A stretch of DNA of 64,000 bases from Cytospora piceicola. Lineage: Eukaryota > Ascomycota > Sordariomycetes > Diaporthales > Cytosporaceae. Position numbers and translations under genes: made by a program. Shown in pieces: positions 24,034-36,289 of this stretch; the first letter of the stretch is position 1, and every line of letters starts with the position of its first letter. Where the stretch lies: positions 62,491-126,490 of the forward strand of contig JALQBC010000065.1 of NCBI GenBank assembly GCA_023375675.1, read 5' to 3'. The notes under the pieces were generated by a model, which was not told the origin of the DNA, searched no databases, and saw nothing but the letters and a program-made list of their open reading frames with translations.

Positions 24034-27000
24034 ATTGATGGTGTTGGAAGTTGTTGGTTGAACTGTATATCCTTTCGAAGGTTGTTTTGGTTTGAGATGA
24101 TGAGATCGTAGAGATCGGTGTAGAGCCTCCAGGGACTTTGAAAGTGGTTTTTTTGGTGGTATTGCTCGTTGCAAGGAGTGAGTAGCCTAGGGCTAGAGAG
24201 AGTGTATGTCCTGAGATGAGGAATGTGATGTCAAACGGCTTGCCGGAATGTGAAGGAGTAGGTCTGAGAGCCAAACGAAAGGGAACGATCAGCTCTTTAT
24301 ACACGTTCATATGACACGTAAATCGCACTATAATACTCGCCATGTGCTATGAGAAATCAAACTTCGGGGGTAGAGGGATGTGGATGGGTCTTCTTTGTGG
24401 GAAACACGGCTAGGCATCCCGGCTAGGTGGTAGGTACTTCGTGACATGGCGGTCCAGACTCCAGACGAGAAGGCCGTGGGTCCTTTCGACTCGACAACCC
24501 ACGTCAAGTCCCGGGGTCGTGTCGAGAGCCGGGTGGGCACACACGGCATATCTCCCTGGTACCCACCTGCCGACACCACGAAGGACATCAAGATCCGATG
24601 CGCTACGGACTGTGTGGGACTCGGGATCCTTGCTGCTAGTGTTAGTTAGCCCAACGGCATACATGGTACCCGCAACCTTCTTCATGGTTCCATCAGCCCA
24701 TCAGCCCTTTGCCCACCTGGGCAATGAGAACCGAGGGGCCAACCTTGGAAGGCTCTAAGAAAAACAAGATTTTCTTCCCCCGAGTCTGACAGTCTGACAG
24801 TCTGAATTGCAACTTGGGATTTGCCGATGTTTTCCCCTCCTTTGCCTGGAAAATCGCAGACATAAGAGACTTCTCCGCAATATGTCGGGGTGATGGCTGT
24901 TTGCAACTGTCAGAACGGCCTCTACCGTTCAACGATTCCTTAGATGCCGAGTTATAGTATAGTAGTGCCCAACCGGTGATCCCCTTGGTTGCCCCGAATT
25001 ATATAGAGACAGGAGCCACTTGGACATCCAGGTCAACTGGTCGCACGAATCCAACGCCTTGGCAAACCTGAACGGTGGGTGAATGATGAGTTGCCCAGCC
25101 TGCCGACCCAGCCACTCACTGGTCAGGCCCTCACACACACTTTGCGATACCGCACAGGTATTATTGTATCGAGGACTTTGGTACAAAGCCCGAGGCACTG
25201 TGAAAGAAGTTGGCGCATCGCATCCTGACGTGGCTTGTTGCGACTTAGTCATGACGGAAAAGAAAAAAGAGGGGGGGAGGAGAAGGGGGGGACAAAGAAT
25301 AAAATGTGTAGGCAAGGAGCGGCGCTAGAGGTTAAGGTCTTTCAGGTGTATGTGAATTTTCAGGCACCTTTCCGCCGTGATTGGCTGAGCGGGTCTTCCG
25401 GCGCCGGCAGGGGCGGAATGGACGGGTACCTGAGAGTTCCTAGGGCCAACCATGTGTCTGTCCCTGACAGGCTCAGCCGGCAACGATTTCCTGGGTGTGA
25501 TCGGTCCAGGGGCAGAGCTTCTGAAGATTGCTCCTTATTACGCAAGCCTGCATGTGCTGACTCTGCGAAAAGACTTGATGGTTGGCCAGGACACTTCAGA
25601 TGGAGACGTGATCTCGGACTCGTGTTTCTCACCACGCATTGCCGTTGCAACTGATCTCGACACGCTCACGTAATAAACAGCAGGAGGGGGGGGGGTCAAA
25701 GCATGCGTATGTTGTAATGGTTCCAACTGCTAGCGGATTGCTTCCCATGCCGCTTGGCTTGTGAAAGAAACGCGCAACAGATGAGGCGAAAGACTATGGG
25801 AAGTTCACTTGACAGCCGTACAGAAGAGGGGAAACAGGGACTAGATGTCAACAAGGGGGTCAAAGCAGTAGATCCTGCAGCCACAGGAGTCAGGCTCGCT
25901 GACATGCCGACTTGTCCTGCCAGTATCTGGCGTGCACTGTGAATTGTAGCCACTTGAGCTACAGCATGATCGTGGAGTAGAGTTGGTCAGCCAAGGAAAA
26001 ACAGAAGGATGCTCCTGGGTGATCTGTATCGAAAGAAGGTTTCCCCTCTTTCATCTACCCTGTCAAAACTTTGATCGAATCTGCTGTCAGCTGTCGCGTG
26101 GTAGTGGGGTAGTCCGAATACCAGCTTACCCAGTACATCGAGTTTGAACTTGTCAGCATGTTCATACGTCCCCTCTTTCGACGAAGTGTTTTGATTACAA
26201 CTTGTTCAACCACTGGCCAAGTGGTGCTGTGTAGAGTCTTCCAGGGTGGACGTGGCAGGCGAAATGAATGTACCGACCAGGACACACAATGTGCGGTCCC
26301 ATGAGTGGTGTAGTTTGGGCAAGTCTAAGCGGCCTCATCATGAGATGGCAGCAGGCTGGGTGCTGACCGAGTAAGATACCGCCGGCGTGCAACATCTTGT
26401 TGCATGGGAACATATCGATAAGATGTGACGTTCCCGCGGCAGGTAGGCTGCCCGCCTCACCTTGTGCTGCCTAACTCGGGGGCCAGGGCCCGGAACCCGA
26501 TCGTAACTGCATTGGTTCTGTCTCTGCTGAGCGGTGAAGGCTGAGATGGAGGGTGAGCTCCTTGGGCGCCGGGCCCTCGTTGCATGTGATATTGCCAACA
26601 AACTCCGGTATCGACTCGGTGTCACTGTACAACAAACAGCGTGGTTAGTAGGCAGAGAGACACTATCTTGCCAGCCTGCAAGAGGAAAGTCTGGTACCAC
26701 TGAATGGAGACAACAAATCCCGCAGCTCCGACGCTCACCATTGGCAGTTGCTTGGTGGTGACAGATACAGTCCCTACTAGTAGAGGTAAGACGGTGCCTT
26801 GTTTCAGCAGCAGCAAAGACAAACTGTGCAAACTGCCAAGGACTTCCAGAACGAGAATTGCAAAACGTGTGGGACGGGCGGAATATGCAGACGTCATTTC
26901 GCTGGACGGCCATTCATTGGCGCTGAGAAGCAACCCCTGATGTCTGCTGATGCTGGCCAATAGGTCCAAGCCCAGTTTTCCAGCGACAACTGGGGGATGG

Positions 27001-30000
27001 AAGAAATCCAATTGGTGACAATTTCCATCGCTGATCAGCCAGTCCAAACGGACGCAGAGCAGACACGATCCGGGATCCGGGATCCGAGGGAAAAAAGACC
27101 TTATCGATAGCGCAAGCAAAGTGGATTCCGGACCGATTGCAGTCCTTGGAAAGTGTGAGATGGATCGGCAGTGATCGCCAGGCACGTAAGGATGACCGAG
27201 AGCTACCTGAAATTCGGGAAAGCTTGTGTTGCTAATCAAACACCGATCGGGGCCGATGACAGAAATTTTCGTTGTGCCGCGGCGGTCGGCCAAGTTGCGA
27301 AGCTACGCCGAAGGCCTGGAGCAATTTGTCCTTGTGGCGTGCGGGTTTGCAAGACGATTCCATGATCGGACACAAACCTCCACCAATTTAGTGACTATAG
27401 TTAATGCGTCGTCATGATGACAGCACGGATTTAGCGCTGGTGAGCGGCGGAGAGGCAGTTTGCGTCTTCGTGTGCTTTGCGCCACGCCGCGATTCGATAC
27501 TCTTTGGCCACCGCATTGCCAGGGACTGCCTGACACCTGGAGAATTCTCTCTTTCGGGCTCTGTTGCAAATATAAGTCGGCCTGTACACGGAGGCTCAAG
27601 GATAGGCAGCTCAAAGCTCAAGAACGCTTGATTGGTAGTACTGCTCACCAGATTTCGCCCGTGAGGGACAGATCCAGTGTGCACAAGACAAATGGCCGCA
27701 TTGACCCCAGTAGCTTCCATATCCAAACGCTATGGGGACGCTACCTGTACTGGTATCTCAAATGGAGGGATCTGGAAGAAATCCAATCCCTGGGGCTTGT
27801 ACAGTACGCTTCCTAGAAGTGCAAATAGGTGGATGTAGTCAGCCTCAATGTTTGCAGCTCCATATCCTCGCCAGTGAACGTAGGCCGGTATTGTCAGGAA
27901 ATAGCCGCGACAATTGTATCCTTTGCATATTGCTGCACTGCGGCCGACTCCGATGAGAAACGGGACTGGCAAGGACGGAGATATCTGGAGACTTTTCGGC
28001 CCCTATCCACGAAGGCCAGAATACTGATGGGCAATGTCTCTGATATTAAGTGCAGGCCAGGTCAAGGCGGATCCGGTTGCGTTCTTTCGTAGTCGACCAT
28101 ACACCACACGAGAACTCTTGGAACAGAAGAGTGCTTGTGTTCAAGCTGATTGCAAGCACAGTCTGTATGTGCTTACTGTGTGGTATGTGCTTCGCTGGAC
28201 CTTGTCAGTTGACTCCAGCATAATTCGAAGACATTTGAGTTCTCCACAGTATAGGGGCCCAAGCCTTGCCAAGGCCGACAAGCTCGCCGACGACAATGTC
28301 TGAACAGTCGTTCAAGGGGTCTTGATCCGCAGCTGCAGCGCGTGTCGCGACTCCAATTTCGCAAGTACTGCGCAAGCGTAGCAAGCCAGGCAGCAAGGAT
28401 GACCGCGTAGGATCTCCAGCAGCCGGTTATCAAGACTTCGGAGAACAGCATTTTGCACCATCACCTCTTTGAGTACAACTCCGAGCTCAGAGAAATCAGA
28501 AATTATCTCGGCGGTCGGTTAGGAGAACGAGGTCCAGTGCTGACGGAAGCGGTCTCCTTAATCTGTACTGTGACAGCTGAGGCTGGGACATAGACGGACA
28601 CACCTGCAGCATCTCAAAATGGCATGTCGTTCCACTTGATGTCTTCGTCCCGGGTTCCTCGGTTGCGGAAGGGTTCCGTTGTTCTCACAGGTGGGATATC
28701 GCCTGGCCTGGCATCCTTGGTCAGCTTTCAAGTGCTCACAGGCTGTCTCAGCACAGTCCACATACCCAGACAGAAACGTATGAACTTTGGCGTCGAACCA
28801 GCAGCCGTCACGCCAGACGCGTGTCCCAAACCGCCGAGCCACAATGTGAATGACGGGGCAGGCCCAATGTTTCTAGCTTGCCGGGTACCGAGGCTTCCGC
28901 CGAAAAGTTCTAGACCCCCAAATTCTCGACGCCAATGGCGAACTTTGAGAGTCAGTACACCGTGGCTCTCGCATGAGGCATCGTCTGTCATATCGGGTAA
29001 TATTCGCACGCCACATCAACCCCAGACTTGAGGCCCTATCTGCCTGCAGCGTGTCTCCCTGTCGCAAAGGAATCTCGGCTGCGGCCAAAGGGTTGCAATA
29101 TGGAGACACACGACCCAGGGTCTCCAGCGTGTGGCTAATTCCACAAGTTTGGCTGTTTAGCTCATGCCCAGAATAGCTAACTATTCTTGGCCGTTGAAGC
29201 TAACAGACGTTTCAACTCCCAATATATTCAAGAAATTCGTGGGTTGGCGCAAGCAGTTCGACGCCGGTGGCGAGCATTGATGCCATGACGGCTGGGCCGT
29301 GATGAAAGTCTCGCCGGCCCAGGGTAAACGTGAAGAGGAACATCGACACGGAAAGAGAACCGCTCATTTGAGCCCGAATCGGCGACCTTGATCAATCAGC
29401 GATGGACAGGTTCATCGGTTACAAAGCGCTGCGTTTGCTTCCTTTTCGATGGGCCTGTTGGGGGAGTGGGGCTTGTTCTCCAGTCGGGTCCAGGTGATGA
29501 AGTTGTCAGGGAAGCGTTCATCGCCGGTTCGCCGCTTCCCAGCATTTGGCAGCAAGGCACCGTTCGCCAATCGGTGACCCAAAGATATTGTAAGGCGGGC
29601 TCAGGTACGAGACACTCCATATATGTCCCACTTTGACGCCGTTTCGACAGCATCTGCTTGATCTTTCAATTCGATTCTCCAGCTTGACTTTCAGCATCTC
29701 CGGCCATTATGGCACGATTGACTTGCAACGCTGCGAGTTCTCGGGCTGGAATAGTAACAATCTGGGTGTAAATGTCGTGCCGTGACAAGATCGAATGGTC
29801 CAGGCTGCGGCATAAGGCATCCAAATCAAAGAGATCGAAGCAAACAAATAATCTCAAACAGCCCTGCAGCTTTGGTGATGTGCCTTTTAACAATATCTTG
29901 AGTACAGCGCATGACAGGACACGTCGTTTAGGTGGTTGTGAGGTGTGTTCTGGCCAGATCATGGTCTCGACAACGGTTTGCTTGGGAGGAAGGCTGGCCA

Positions 30001-32767
30001 CCTGGCCCCCCCAAAAGATGGCCATGATCTGTTGACGAGACATGTGTCAAAAGCTCTGGATAGTCGAATAATCTCTCCCAACTCCTTCTTATTAGTCGCG
30101 AATATGAGCCTGCCCATGGTCGTTATTCGCTGACCTCTTGCCTGGTCCAGGGCTAGTAGCTGTTGCCACCGTGGCAGTTCGTCAGACGTCTGGAGATCTG
30201 GTCAAGCCAGAGCGATTTCCACAAGTGCCCAGTACACACGCCCTTGCCGCTTGAACTATCCCAGTTACGATGATGTCTTGGTCAGAGTCTCCTAACATGC
30301 ACTATCATTGTCTCAAGACTCCATAGTGCCATGATGCGTTTTATCGACGGAGTCAAGTGCTTAGCAAGGCAGCAAGAAGTCGTGAAATCTCCTCGATTCA
30401 CAACGTATCTTTTAGGCGATAGACGTAGTTCCGTATTGTTCCTAGAAAGCTTTTTGTCGTCGGAGGTTTGATCGCGCAAGCAAAGGACCGCATGTGTTGC
30501 GATCTATATGCCTGGAGGATGAAGGTCCTGATATGAGCCTATCTCTCATGCGCGGTTGTGGATGGTCTAGGGTGAAATAACTTGAAGTCGCACAAGACTG
30601 CCTCGGAAAATAGCTCAGGCCAATTGAAAAACTCACTCGAGCCGTTCATCAGTACTTACGGTCTGGTGCCTTGATGCCGCAACCTGCTCCAAAGCCAGCG
30701 GCACATCGAGCGTAGGAAGGACCGAGGACCCCAAAGACTACCTAGGTAAGTGAGACTGTGTGCCAACCTTGAACCTGCAGAATATGTCAGCCACGTTATT
30801 ACTACTTGGTTGCTGACGTTGTCATTGGCTTGTCAGATCGGTGATGCCGAAGTCATCAAGACGTTTGGTTCAATCAAGGGCATACGAGGCATACGAACAC
30901 GATTTGTGCCTTGTGATCATGAGAATCATTCTTTATTTGGGACATGTATCGGCCCGGCTGAGACCATTTTGGAGGGTGTGCATGTTAAGAGTGATGAGTC
31001 CCTTGGACTTCGATGGCGCTGGAGGGCAAAGTGACGGTAAGACAACAAGGTCGAGGTGAGGTAACGTTCAGGTCAGGTTCTGTACTGGGTAGCATTTTCA
31101 CCTCAAGCCAAGAAGACCCACACACTGCAAGTTGGAGTGGGACTCAAGCTGTCAGACTGGCTACATAGTATACGCGGGGTCAAAGCGGGCTCGGGTCTGG
31201 CCTCATCGACGACATGTCAACTAACATGAGGCGTCCATTCGTCAAATTTGCCTCAAAAACAACAGCAAAGACGAAAACGACAGAATCATTCCATGCTGCC
31301 ATGGAAACTAAATATACTATAGCCGTTGACAGATCTCAGGAAATGCCGGTAGCCAACACCTACGTGGGCACCTAGGTAGGTAGATTGCAACGTACTGCAT
31401 CGGCGTGCGTGATGCCAAGGGCGCCCCTGCTTCGTCAACTATCGCCTCACTGCAGGAGCCCTGTTTCCCAAAACTGAAGTAGAGACTCAGTGCTGACCAA
31501 TGACGGACCTCGCTGCTGACAGCTGTTCGACGACACCTCGTATTTGACATGGACGATCGATTGCCTCGACACCATCACTACTGCCACCACCAACAGCCAA
31601 TTCACCGAGGCTGCTGTCTGAGCCATGTGAGGATATCGGCTAGCCGGCCCTTTCTGGCAGCAAATCAATCAGGGTTCCTAGAATCTGACCCCGTTCGGCA
31701 AGTGGCTTAATGCGACGCAGCCAGCCAGGTTGAGACGAGACCTTGGAAGGTATGGCGTCGCATAAGGAGCATATCACCAAGACTTATTCACAAGCTTCCC
31801 GCCGAGCTGGGACCAGTACCGCGGCGATACTGTGAAGGTCCGCGGGAGGCTCTTTGCGGCAACTTGAGAAGATGACAAGCGTCTGTCCATGATGTCTTTA
31901 TTCTCTCTCATGTCGGCTACACACCCACTGCCTTTTCCTCAGAGCCTGTGGGCTTGGACAGGAGGTGAGCACTGTCAGTCAAATGCTGTCATGGTGGGCT
32001 TTCTTTTGTCAAATCTTGAAGTCGCTGAAAGCTTCCAACTGGCAAGTGCGAGGTTAAGGCTCGGCGTGGTTCAGGGATCCCATGGCCTCCGGGCCGACAT
32101 GCTCTCGAGCTGGAGTTGGTTTCTTCGTAAATACGGTAAGAGAGGCGGCTTACATTCTTCCGACTCCAAGGTTGTCCACGGGTTTTAGTTCTGGCACGGC
32201 CAATTGTTCAATGTTCTCATGGGTACTTGCCTACCCAGGTATTTATATACCCAGGTAGGTATCTATAGGTACTTACTCATCGGGCAAGGATGCAGAAGGC
32301 ACATGGGCAGGCAGAAGCCCAGGCGGCCAGGGCAGTATGGGCAGGTGAGAAGAGAATACGGTGCTTTCCTCCCTTCCGGCCGCGCCTTCCGGTGGTCGTG
32401 AAGACGATGTGAGGTGTCTTGCAAGTGCTTGTCGTTGGTCACTTGCATTTGCAGTCGCAGCATTCGCGCCTACCCTTCCGGATGTGCCTGCGTGCGCCTG
32501 CATTTGGGCAGCCCTCTTCTTTCCCCCTCTGATATAAGACTGTGGGCACACTTCCTTCCACCCGCATCCTCTCTCACATATCCTTCCCCTCCTCCTATCT
32601 ACATCAAATTATCAACTGCACTCGTTTTGCACCAAATACATTGTCGTCCTCGCCGACTTCCACCTTCGTTTCCAGTGATCAAGGACAAAGAACAGAACCA
32701 AGAACAGCAACTGACCATTGCCAACTTGACCAACTCTCACTGCTCTCCACCAAGATAATCATTCAAA
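24034..32767. other. 8.7 kb gene-poor region between two divergent secreted/cell-wall genes
   Basis: No intact gene could be supported. Both flanking genes are transcribed outward, so the region contains both promoters. Some minus-strand frames look coding-like but are interrupted: 28002-27412 (about 195 codons with a single TAG near 27728; contains FLSFELPILEPPCTGRLIF), about 28880-28558 (WRDGCWFDAKVHTFLSGYV), and 30043-29396 (about 215 codons with one TGA). They have no recognised homology and may be relics or chance. Direct repeats: TCTGACAG x3 at 24784-24804 and ATCCGGG x3 at about 27068-27086. TACCTAGGTA-type words lie at 30739-30748, 31369-31382 and 32229-32272. A pyrimidine-rich leader at 32560-32700 precedes the downstream gene. 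No tRNA B-box with a matching A-box was found. Confidence 0.4.
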
Positions 32768-33951
32768 ATGAGGCTGCTGCGACTTACTTCGCTCGCTGGT
32801 TTTCTGGCCTCTGTCCAGGCTGGCAAGAACGCATGGGGAACCGGCACTGCTGCTGGCACCGGGGCCTCGAGCACTGTCTGGACGACTGGTATGTCTTATT
32901 GACTGTCGTTTCTTTCTTAACCTGTGGCTAACGCCTTTTGCAAGTCGTTGTGCCAACCTTTACGACTTACTGTCCATCGCCAACCACATGGGCCTACCAG
33001 AATGTGACCTACACGGTTACCGCAGCGAGTACCATCACCTTGTGTAAGTTTGTCTCCATCCTTAACACGCCTCCATGCTGCAAGATTACATTCGTCCCTC
33101 ACCTTTGGTTCTCTCTTCTTCTTCCTTGATTCTTTCTGGTTCCCAGGGCTCGTCCTCTGTAGGAAGACGCCTCATAAAATTGTCTTCCTTGCCGAACAAT
33201 CTTCAGGAGGCTGACCCTTTTTTTAGCTTGCCCGTGCACGCTGAGCATCTCTACCCCTCAGCCCATTACTACGACCAGCACATACACGACCGAGGTTCCG
33301 TGCCCTGAGGAGACGTCTTCTGTTGTCCCCGTGATTCCCTCGGTCGGCGTCCCCTACCCCAGCGTCAATTTCACCGGTGTTCCACCTCCCTTCAGCGCCT
33401 CCTTGAGCATTCCTGGTGCCGTCTCCACTGAACTTCCAGGAGTTCCTGGTACTTCTGGCGTTCCTGGAGTCTCCACCGAACTTCCAGGAGTTCCTGGAGC
33501 TTCTAGCGTTCCTGGAGTCTCTAGCATTCCCGGGGCCTCTGGCCTACCTGGAGTCTCTAGCATCCCCGAGGTTTCTGGTATCCCTGGAGTCTCTAGCATC
33601 CCCGAGGTCTCTGGTGTCCCTGGAGTCTCTGGTGTCCCTGGCGTCCCTGGCACTTCTACCACGTCCCTGACAACTTTTACTCTGCCGGGTTCCTCTAGCA
33701 TAGTGACTTCGACGACGGTGATTGTTAGCACCCCTTCACCCTCGACGTTCCTCTCTGGCACCACGGCTCTCGGCGGAGGAGGCGCTTCGGCTTCAGCCCC
33801 AGCTCTCACCAGTTTCGAGACGACTGCCACAAACACGGTTGTGGGTCCCACTTCGTCTCCTGCCGGCGTTCTTACCGCTGGTGCAAACAGAATGGGAACA
33901 GGTGCCGGAGCTGTTGGCATAGTTGCTGGTCTTGCAGCTCTCGTACTGTAA
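32768..33951 (+). CDS. GPI-anchored-type cell-wall protein with Pro-Gly-Val repeats
   Basis: Three exons (32768-32888, 32945-33043, 33227-33951) give 314 residues. A signal peptide (MRLLRLTSLAGFLASVQA) is followed by the cell-wall motif TTYCPSPTTWAYQNVTYTVT...TITLSCPCTLS, seen in fungal clock-controlled and GPI cell-wall proteins, with paired cysteines and an NVT sequon. Next comes the PGV repeat (listed separately), a Ser/Thr-rich stalk, and a C-terminus typical of GPI attachment: small residues (AGANRMGTGAGA) followed by a hydrophobic tail (VGIVAGLAALVL). Intron 2 is 183 nt. The first intron ends in an AAG acceptor and the second follows a T-run. Expected location is the outer membrane leaflet or wall. 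No enzymatic domain is visible. Confidence 0.85.
33430..33657 (+). repeat. Imperfect 18-nt tandem repeats coding for six-residue PGVS units
   Basis: About 76 codons built from variants of xPGVSs/xPGVPG (ELPGVPG, SVPGVS, SIPGAS, GLPGVS, SIPEVS, GIPGVS, GVPGVS). The DNA repeats follow the protein repeats closely (GGAGTCTCT and CCTGG words), which suggests unit gain and loss by slippage or unequal exchange. Copy number is likely to vary between strains. Confidence 0.85.
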
Positions 33952-36289
33952 TGTGTAATGGACCAACATGAATTTCGGAGGACATGTCGGATGGATTTTG
34001 GACGATTTTGGACGTCTCATGACATGATTGAGCAAGGTGATGAAGGACATGAAACACGGATTTGCGAAGATGGAATTATACCCTTCTAGACTTTCCTTCA
34101 CTGAACCAAGCGAACTGGCTGTTACGTAGTTTGTCATGATTGCAATGTTGGAGCATAATGGAACGGCGAAAATGGTGGACTATGTGGATTTGCCTTACTA
34201 GCTAAAAAACGGACGAGGTTATAATTCAACACCGATCAGAATTGATCTGTATCTTGAGGTCGACTCCAGCTTGCCGGAAATATGATATTTGTTTGGACGG
34301 TTGTCCCTCGTGATCGTTCGAGAAGGATTCCGGCTATAATGCTTATCACCGTGAGGAGGGGGGTCGACGATCGAAATGGCCTGCCTTCACCAGTGGCGTT
34401 ATCCAGGGAGCATACAGACACACAAGGCTCTTCCACTGCATCTCCCTATCGGTATAGAGATGTGTAAGCGCAGCTAGAGACTAGAATCATTCCCCACAGC
34501 ATACACACCATGTCAGTCTCCCAGCCCAAAACAGCCCAATGACGTTGGTTCAGGAATAAGTCTCCCCACCAAGCCGCATCGCATGCAATACGAGTTTTGT
34601 CGCGATGGGATTTGTCGTTACTGTACAGATCTTACACAGTCATTTCCTCTTTTGGGTCTCTTCCCCTCCATCGCCGTCCAGAAGCGACACTTATTCTTGC
34701 CCTTCGACAAAAGTGGTAGGGAATGGACGGGAACCTTCTGCATCGCAACCCTCTGCTGCCACCACCAGGGCCAGCCCACGCAACCACGTCTAAAAGCAAG
34801 CCGTTCGACAGGCGCCACCCCGCAGGATTCCATACTCAGGTAGGTCGTCTTCTCGCCTAGGGGTGCCACATCTTTGTTTCTTTTGGTTCGCTGGAGGCAT
34901 TGAGGGGTCTCAATTGATTCATGCAGGATACGTGACCGTCTTCCATTGGAACACAGAGGAGAACATCGTCTGGAGCTGGATTTCTGTAGCTGTGCTGGGC
35001 TTTCTTATTTGAGGATCCTTTGGTGAGGGAGGACCGATTACTCCGCTCATACCTGACTTGGTGAAGGTCAGCTGCATATTCCAAGAATACCCAGACCCCG
35101 GACGATAAGTGCCTGTGTCTTTCACCGTAGACGGTGGCAATGCTACTCAACACTGGCTTGGTCATTGATAAGCCCTATGGGCTGCGGCCCTGGATGGTGA
35201 TTACTCCAAGCGCCCCATTTAACCGGTTTAGTCGATGGCTTTCCGGAGAAATCTGGGGTGGCTTGTTATGCTGCAAGGGGTGGTTAGTGAGACGTTGAAC
35301 AACGGCCACGGGTCTGATGCACATGTGCATTGGCAAGGGACGTGGTGCCATTTGTTGCATGGGCGAAGGCCGGGGTCATGCCTTGCAGTGAAGTGTAGAA
35401 AGGACACTGCATGGTAGCTGCTCAGAGAGGACGTCTGTCGCGCAGACATCAGACGCCTCAATGTACTCCGAACTTTCTCGACAATGCCACTGGGTAAGGC
35501 GTCGCTCATAACACTCTTTCGTCGCAGTTTAAGCTTGTTGGTAATAGGTCGTGGCTGGGTAAGTATAGACGACCGACCTGCCAAACGTGTAAACCTTCGA
35601 AGTGCGAACTGTCCTGCTCTGGGCTATCTTCAAGGAGGCGAGTGACCTGTGACTGAATTACGTACGCATCCCTTCAACCCGAACTTCGAGGGCTTCTGTA
35701 CATCATGATCAGTCCAAATACAAATATGCGGCCTTTGGGCGATGTCCAGCCGCGGCTTCAGGAACGCAAGAAGTAGCGGATAGTCAGTTCGGGTCTTCGG
35801 GTCGATACCACACAAGAAGGGGTCTCCTTCAAGGTAATCGGGTCTGTTTGCACTCGGATCTCAGCACCGACCTCGGACCGGGCGCCAAAAATGTATATGG
35901 ATATATCACAATCCTGGCCAGTGCTGACGAGTGACTCGACGACGGCGGTGCAGTAGAGAGTGCTAGGTGTGATTGAGTCTCATTGTCAACCGAGCTTGCT
36001 GACCCTAATTACCTGAGAATGGTGCAGACTTTGGCACGTCTGACCGGGTATCATATTCCACCACTTCGTAAACGTTGCTGACTGCCCCCCCCCCCCAAAA
36101 CCCAACCCCGAGGTATCCTCCACTGCAACTGTATTCCCAGTCTGCCAACATCCCCCCCCCCAGATATACGTCATCGCATCTTGACTTATCCGAGGACCAG
36201 GCAAGGCGTTATGAGACACCGAGGGCCCTTCAGGTCCTGGTATTTCTGGTGTTCGTAGGCGTGAAGCTCTGGGGCGCAAGAGCCGATCC
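33952..36289. other. Long convergent region containing a decayed frame
   Basis: 2.3 kb lie between the ends of the GPI-type gene and APC8. The part near 35379-35979 holds overlapping minus-strand coding-like fragments (listed as a pseudogene). Another minus-strand open stretch near 35148-34919 (TYRPGSGYSWNMQLTFTKSG) may belong to the same relic. Poly-C runs occur at about 36085-36097 and 36152-36161. No intact gene was seen. Confidence 0.4.
35379..35979 (-). pseudogene. Probable relic of a protein-coding gene (family unknown)
   Basis: Four open minus-strand stretches overlap end to end in shifting frames: 35979-35761 (contains DISIYIFGARSEVGAEI), 35860-35633 (PDYLEGDPFLCGIDPKTR, DIAQRPHICIWTDHDVQK), 35673-35509 (SSHFEGLHVWQVGRLYLPSH) and 35528-35379 (KECYERRLTQWHCRESSEYI). 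Their codon choice (C/G-ending, AAG, GAC, CTG) resembles that of the neighbouring real genes. The frame changes are consistent with one-base indels, for example within the GGG at 35672-35670. I recognise no family. Chance open frames are the main alternative, because stops are sparse here; confidence is therefore low. Confidence 0.3.

Noticed and set aside
26622..27293. 223-codon minus-strand open frame in the desert
   Set aside because: It opens with TTG, has no ATG until late, is Leu/Ser-rich without family features and overlaps another equally long frame. One such frame is roughly expected by chance in a window of this size.
24034..32767. RIP-mutated transposon graveyard
   Set aside because: The region is not visibly AT-rich or TpA-rich, and no terminal repeats, transposase or reverse-transcriptase fragments were recognised.
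33354..33920. Antisense open frame through the PGV repeat (VPGTPETPGT-like protein)
   Set aside because: It mirrors the repeat on the sense strand and has no signal peptide, splice sites or homolog; the sense gene has all of these.
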